64,000 nucleotides of DNA from contig OY970298.1 of NCBI GenBank assembly GCA_963716215.1, positions 372,001-436,000 on the forward strand. Direction: 5' to 3'. A model generated the notes under the pieces. That model ran no database searches. It saw only the letters and a list, made by a program, of their open reading frames with translations, and was not told the origin of the DNA. How positions within the stretch are numbered: the first letter of the stretch is position 1; every line of letters begins with the position of its first letter. Source of the stretch: JACVRW01 sp963716215 (GTDB taxonomy: Bacteria; Actinomycetota; Thermoleophilia; Solirubrobacterales; Thermoleophilaceae). The position numbers were made by a program, and so were the translations under genes. Shown here in pieces: positions 62,817-64,000 of the stretch.

Positions 62817-64000
62817 ATGAAACGACTTACGCTGACAATCGCCGTGCTCGTCGCTGCCACCGTCGCCGCCCCCGCGGCCGACGCCTCCAGCCGACAGGTG
62901 CTGATCATGCAAGACGACGCGCACGTGCGCTCGGCCCCGGCGGCGACGCTGGCGGAGTTCGCCGACCTCGGCGCCGACGTCGTCAAGGTCAACCTCTACT
63001 GGGACGAGGTTGCGCCCAACACGCGGCGCAAGCCGGCCGGCTTCGACGGGGCCAATCCCGCCGGCTACGCCTGGGGCAGCTACGACACCGCCGTCCAGGC
63101 GATCGTCGCCCAGGGCATGCGGCCGTTCCTCAGCATCGGCGGCCATGCGCCGCGGTGGGCCACGCGCGGGCGCGGCCGGGCCGGCACCTCGCGACCGAAC
63201 GCGAAGGAGTTCCGCCTGTTCGCCCAGGCGGTCGGCCAGCGCTATGCGAACGTGGACATGTGGTCGATCTGGAACGAGCCCAACCTCTACTCCTGGCTCA
63301 GCCCGCAGCGCAGCAAGAGCGGTACGCCGCTGTCGCCGTCGATCTACCGCGGCCTCTACCTCGCCGGCTATCGCGGCCTGGACGCCGCCGGGCACCGCGG
63401 CGACACGATCCTGCTCGGCGAGCTGATGCCGCGCGGCGGGTCGTCGCCCAGCAAGGTGCGCCCGCTCGAGTTCCTGCGCGAGATGGCCTGCCTGGATCGC
63501 AACTACCGCCAGTTCCGGGGCGCCGCCGCGAAGAAGCGCGGCTGCCGCAAGATCGGCCGCTTCCCCACCTCGGGCATCGCCTACCACCCGTACACGCCGC
63601 CCGACGGACCGCACGTGCCGGAGGGCCGCGAGGACGCCGCGATCGGCCAGCTCTCGCGCCTGCGCGCGACGATCGACGCGCTGGCGCGGCGGGGCAAGCT
63701 GCCGCGCCGCCTGCCGATCTGGATCACCGAGTTCGGCTACCAGACCAAGCCGCCGGACCGCATCTTCGGCGCGCCGCTGTCCCGCGCCGCCTCGTTCATG
63801 GACGAGAGCGAATGGATCGCGTTCCGCAACCGGCGCGTGGCCAGCTACTCGCAGTACACGCTCTTCGACGACCCGCCGCGCCCCGGCTCGGGGCCGCTGC
63901 GCTGGTCCACCTGGCAGGCCGGGCTGCGCTTCCGCAACGGCAAGCCGAAGAAGCACGTCTACGAGGCCTTCCGCCTGCCGGTGTTCGTACGGACGCTCGA
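62817..64000 (+). CDS. Secreted glycosidase-like protein (runs off right edge)
   Basis: At least 394 residues from ATG 62817. The signal peptide is MKRLTLTIAVLVAATVAAPA. A GH-A-like TIM barrel follows: VVKVNLYWDEVAPNT, VDMWSIWNEPNLYSWLSP with an Asn-Glu acid/base pair near residue 155, and LPIWITEFGYQTKPP with the nucleophile-type Glu near residue 308. It resembles the protein at 16352 in design and may belong to a GH5/GH39-like group. The C-terminus lies beyond the window. The substrate is unknown. Confidence 0.75.
   Translation, partial: MKRLTLTIAVLVAATVAAPAADASSRQVLIMQDDAHVRSAPAATLAEFADLGADVVKVNLYWDEVAPNTRRKPAGFDGANPAGYAWGSYDTAVQAIVAQGMRPFLSIGGHAPRWATRGRGRAGTSRPNAKEFRLFAQAVGQRYANVDMWSIWNEPNLYSWLSPQRSKSGTPLSPSIYRGLYLAGYRGLDAAGHRGDTILLGELMPRGGSSPSKVRPLEFLREMACLDRNYRQFRGAAAKKRGCRKIGRFPTSGIAYHPYTPPDGPHVPEGREDAAIGQLSRLRATIDALARRGKLPRRLPIWITEFGYQTKPPDRIFGAPLSRAASFMDESEWIAFRNRRVASYSQYTLFDDPPRPGSGPLRWSTWQAGLRFRNGKPKKHVYEAFRLPVFVRTL

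Noticed and set aside
62592..63956. Open minus-strand frame extending thiO far upstream
   Set aside because: It crosses the TPP riboswitch and runs antisense to a clear secreted glycosidase gene. The composition is a typical high-GC shadow.

Overview
The window looks like chromosomal DNA of a high-GC actinobacterium. GC is roughly 70% by eye and there are many GTG/TTG starts. A dnaK-grpE-dnaJ-hspR operon, a phosphatidylinositol-type lipid module (ino1 plus a CDP-alcohol phosphotransferase) and branched-chain amino-acid type ABC genes all fit Actinomycetota. I infer a Thermoleophilia/Solirubrobacterales-like lineage from the overall gene mix, but no marker here proves it. There are no rRNA or tRNA genes, insertion sequences, prophage or CRISPR arrays. 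Genes are packed tightly, many overlap by 1-4 bases, and no gap exceeds about 230 bases.

Layout. 1-2.4 kb: the N-terminal part of a CHASE2 signalling protein, a DUF3307 membrane protein and an EamA transporter. 2.5-5.8 kb: purine genes purD-purE-purB behind a GYD-domain gene. 5.9-7.7 kb: two secreted proteins, one a zinc-protease-like protein. 7.8-10.3 kb: clpB. 10.3-15.7 kb: a TetR-type regulator divergent from a complete livGFHMK ABC importer operon. 15.8-17.6 kb: a cupin and a secreted glycosidase-like protein. 17.6-21.6 kb: dnaK-grpE-dnaJ-hspR. 21.7-27.5 kb: an FKBP lipoprotein, a GT-C-like membrane protein, a second EamA transporter, endonuclease III, an alpha/beta hydrolase and a large membrane protein. 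27.7-31.7 kb: a cold-shock protein, a fatty-acid desaturase and a PAP2 / PI-phosphate synthase / inositol-phosphate synthase module.

31.7-48.9 kb is a surface-glycan locus. It holds six GT2 and two GT4 glycosyltransferases, a kinase-like protein, an ABC-2 polysaccharide exporter, a large membrane protein, a sugar N,N-dimethyltransferase, a DegT aminotransferase and two FemAB/GNAT-type acyltransferases. The likely product is an exported glycan carrying an N-methylated amino sugar, adjacent to the genes for inositol lipid synthesis.

48.9-52.5 kb: a TudS-DUF1722 protein, a DUF2236 protein, a MerR-DICT regulator, a small membrane protein and a divergent SRPBCC gene. I read this as a small stress or light-response island. 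52.6-55.7 kb: an operon-like run starting with a GT4-PHP fusion and a degenerate uracil-DNA-glycosylase-like protein. 55.7-60.5 kb: an RlmD/RumA-like RNA methyltransferase, a histone-H1-like protein, an endonuclease/exonuclease/phosphatase protein, argF and a cupredoxin lipoprotein. 60.5-62.7 kb: a TPP-riboswitch-controlled thiO-thiSG operon. 62.8 kb to the end: a second secreted glycosidase-like protein, cut by the window edge.

Three features run across the window. First, many transcription-unit starts have a TANNNT hexamer only 6-10 bases before the start codon, which suggests near-leaderless mRNAs. Second, three genes seem to start at CTG. Third, three genes between 49.6 and 59.7 kb carry single-base indels, so either they are decaying or the assembly has homopolymer errors there. 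The best regulatory find is an 18-base element, with one mismatch, shared by the clpB and dnaK upstream regions.
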